Shown piece by piece: positions 7,366 through 8,657 of a stretch of 8,657 bases of DNA. This DNA comes from JBJENW01 sp051880395 (GTDB lineage Bacteria > Bacillota > Clostridia > Lachnospirales > Lachnospiraceae), in assembly GCA_051880395.1 (NCBI GenBank), contig JBJENW010000299.1, positions 1 to 8,657 on the forward strand. Reading direction: 5' to 3'. The stretch's first letter is position 1, and each line of letters starts with the position of its first letter. The position numbers and the translations under genes were made by a program. A model generated the notes under the pieces. The model searched no databases. It was not told the origin of the DNA and worked only from the letters and a program-made list of their open reading frames with translations.

Positions 7366-8286
7366 TTAGCCGGCACAGAGTGTCAACTGTTGTGTTTCGC
7401 GTGAAAAATAATAGACATGATCCGAAAGAACTTCATCTTCGGCAACTTGAGAGTGGTTGACGTCCTTTACCATAGATGCCAGTTCATCTGCAGTTGCACA
7501 CAGGTCATTGATCGGAATTAAAATTACTTCATGAATACTGCTTGGGAGGATAAACAGATCCGCGTTTGTTTTTTGGGCAAATTCAGATAGCAGATCAGGG
7601 TATAACATACAACAAGCACCGTTGAGACGGGATGTGTTTGTAAGTATATACATCGGAAGTGGTTCATCAGACAGATCGGAATGGCAAGTTCTTTCAGAAT
7701 CGAAAAACTCAGGCATAAATTCGGATAGAATTTCGTTGATAGTGTTGAGCGAGGAAGGAAGTAAAAAAGGAGTATTTTTTACGGCTTGTTCAAAGAGTTC
7801 TTTTTGAGAAATATTCCAATGCTTAAGATGGCTGTTATGCAGCAAGATGGAAGAATTGCCGTTTTCATCAGTGGAAAGAAGACAGTAGAAGACAATTGCC
7901 AGATCTAAAAAAGCGATATGCGGAATGTGTGCAAGCAATTCCTTATTTTTTTCGTAGTTTATAATTTTATATGCGACTTTGCTTTTCATCTGTTCATAAT
8001 CCGTAAAAAAGCGAATCTCACAGTCTTCCTTTGGCTTATTTTCTTCATAAACACTATGGATTTCACTGGCAACTGTATCAAAATCTTTTCCATTTTGATA
8101 CTCATGATAATATGGATTCAGGTAAATAGTCGGGGAGATATGTCTGTTTTTTTCTAAAATGGTCAGACCATCGAGGTGGGTGCCGTTATTTTTTAATACC
8201 GGTCGAATCGAAATTGTCGTGTCTTTGGAATAAAATTGATTCAGATACTGTAATACAGCGGTTTGAAATGTTTCATACGTCATCAT
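7366..8286 (-). CDS. DUF5688-family protein of unknown function
   Basis: The 306-residue product resembles DUF5688 proteins, which I associate with Lachnospiraceae, often in several copies per genome; no function is established to my knowledge. Conserved-looking segments are KNNGTHLDGL (32-41) with SPTIYLNPYYHEYQNG (51-66), MYILTN (212-217) with LNGACCMLYPDLL (221-233), LFILPSSIHEVILIPI (244-259) and VLSDHVYYFSRE (286-297). There is no signal peptide, membrane segment or nucleotide-binding motif, so it is probably cytosolic. The start is the first of two adjacent ATGs, with AGGAGG 11 nt upstream (8298-8303). It is transcribed alone, convergent with the pheA cluster, from its own promoter, and its stop codon lies 2 nt from the operon terminator. 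Family assignment rests on motif memory. Confidence 0.8.
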   Translation of the reverse strand: MMTYETFQTAVLQYLNQFYSKDTTISIRPVLKNNGTHLDGLTILEKNRHISPTIYLNPYYHEYQNGKDFDTVASEIHSVYEENKPKEDCEIRFFTDYEQMKSKVAYKIINYEKNKELLAHIPHIAFLDLAIVFYCLLSTDENGNSSILLHNSHLKHWNISQKELFEQAVKNTPFLLPSSLNTINEILSEFMPEFFDSERTCHSDLSDEPLPMYILTNTSRLNGACCMLYPDLLSEFAQKTNADLFILPSSIHEVILIPINDLCATADELASMVKDVNHSQVAEDEVLSDHVYYFSRETQQLTLCAG

Positions 8287-8297
8287 GTTCTTAAAAA

Positions 8298-8303
8298 CCT
8301 CCT
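8298..8303 (-). promoter_or_regulatory. Ribosome site of the DUF5688 gene
   Basis: AGGAGG on the minus strand lies 11 nt before the first ATG (8286) and 14 nt before the second (8283). The spacing is slightly long but favours the first. Confidence 0.7.
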
Positions 8304-8391
8304 AGAAATGAATAATAAAAAATAAATATTGGGAATTTCGTGGTACAGAACGTACACACTTTCTATTTGCCGAACTGGCAATGACTCACTT

Positions 8392-8440
8392 ACTCTAACA
8401 CCAATCAAAGAAAATTGCAAGTGTTTTTTAAAATTTTTTT
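8392..8440 (-). promoter_or_regulatory. Predicted sigma-A promoter of the DUF5688 gene with UP-like element
   Basis: On the minus strand, -35 TTGCAA (8420-8415) and -10 TAGAGT (8397-8392) are 17 nt apart, and the -10 is preceded by TGT, an extended -10 feature. Directly upstream (8421-8440) lies an A/T tract of the kind that binds the RNA polymerase alpha subunit. Transcription should start near 8385, giving a leader of about 98 nt. Confidence 0.6.
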
Positions 8441-8477
8441 GTGAATTTACACTTTATATGTGCGTAAGTCTTTGCAA

Positions 8478-8579
8478 CCACTACTTTATTGGCCTCCCAC
8501 TACGTTATCTTTTCCACTACTTTTTGGGCATTTTGACGAAAAATATCTCAACCGAGGGGGATTCCTACGCGGACGTTTC
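8478..8579 (-). repeat. Right copy of the intergenic repeat, facing the DUF5688 gene
   Basis: Read on the minus strand, 8579-8497 matches the left copy at 10-87: GAAACGTCCG (8579-8570), the identical 18-base core (8554-8537) and the GTAGTGG region. This copy has three GTAGTGG heptamers (8520-8514, 8503-8497, 8484-8478), with starts 17 and 19 nt apart, against two perfect ones on the left. It ends about 58 nt upstream of the -35 of the DUF5688 promoter. The insertion TCAAAATG between the core and the heptamers is absent from the left copy. Confidence 0.75.
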
Positions 8580-8657
8580 CGGTATCCGGCAGGAGGCAAG
8601 GTGCGGGGTGGCTGAAACAAAAGTGGCTAGACAGAAATGAAGTCGAGTTTCGGATGG

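Larger units (their letters stand above)
8287..8657. other. Intergenic region upstream of the DUF5688 gene
   Basis: These 371 bases hold the DUF5688 ribosome site, its ~98-nt leader, the promoter with UP-like tract and the right repeat copy. From 8580 to the end the DNA becomes clearly GC-richer and carries two GTGGCT hexamers (8608-8613, 8623-8628). A plus-strand open frame at 8329-8640 crosses all these elements, starts in the promoter leader and has a low-complexity Cys/Phe/Leu-rich product, so it is not called as a gene. No tRNA or transposase is seen. Confidence 0.6.

Noticed and set aside
8478..8520. CRISPR array
   Set aside because: Heptamer repeats with 10-12 nt gaps are far too short for repeat-spacer units, and no cas gene is present.
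10..8579. Composite transposon bounded by the inverted repeats
   Set aside because: There is no transposase, the enclosed genes are mostly housekeeping, and the repeats are only ~80% alike; two independent insertions or modules fit better.
8329..8640. Plus-strand open frame of 103 codons
   Set aside because: It crosses the DUF5688 leader, promoter and repeat, lacks a ribosome site, and its product has no domain-like pattern.

Overview
The window looks like a chromosomal segment from a low-to-moderate-GC Gram-positive gut Firmicute, most likely a member of the Lachnospiraceae (Dorea, Coprococcus, Mediterraneibacter or Blautia type). This is inferred from strong AGGAGG ribosome sites, AT-rich intergenic DNA, a DUF815 ATPase next to pheA, and a DUF5688-type protein, a family I associate with that group. 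The species cannot be fixed from the sequence alone.

Layout. Positions 1-278 are intergenic and hold one copy of an ~80-bp repeat (10-87) and a good vegetative promoter (186-214). Next come five tightly spaced plus-strand genes (gaps of 12-31 nt) that look like one operon: pheA (chorismate mutase/prephenate dehydratase), a DUF815 AAA+ ATPase, a Ppx/GppA-family protein, ppk1 (polyphosphate kinase) and a Cof-type HAD phosphatase. A strong intrinsic terminator follows at 7330-7363. A convergent minus-strand gene for a DUF5688-family protein ends 2 nt beyond its T-tract. Upstream of that gene (8287-8657) lie its own promoter with an A/T-rich UP-like element, a second, inverted copy of the repeat, and a GC-rich outer stretch with no convincing gene.

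How the genes may work together. PheA commits chorismate to phenylalanine and carries an ACT domain for feedback by Phe. PPK1 makes polyphosphate and keeps both catalytic histidines. The Ppx/GppA neighbour would normally degrade polyphosphate or pppGpp, but three of the four acidic active-site positions I can align are replaced. It may therefore be a sensor or regulator rather than an enzyme. The DUF815 ATPase has intact nucleotide-binding motifs and no known substrate.

Most unusual points: (1) the two inward-facing repeat copies with GTAGTGG heptamers at 17- and 19-nt spacing, each about 200-250 nt upstream of a gene; (2) the apparently catalytically degenerate Ppx-like protein beside an intact PPK1; (3) the DUF5688 gene of unknown function. 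No CRISPR array, rRNA, tRNA, transposase or phage gene was seen.
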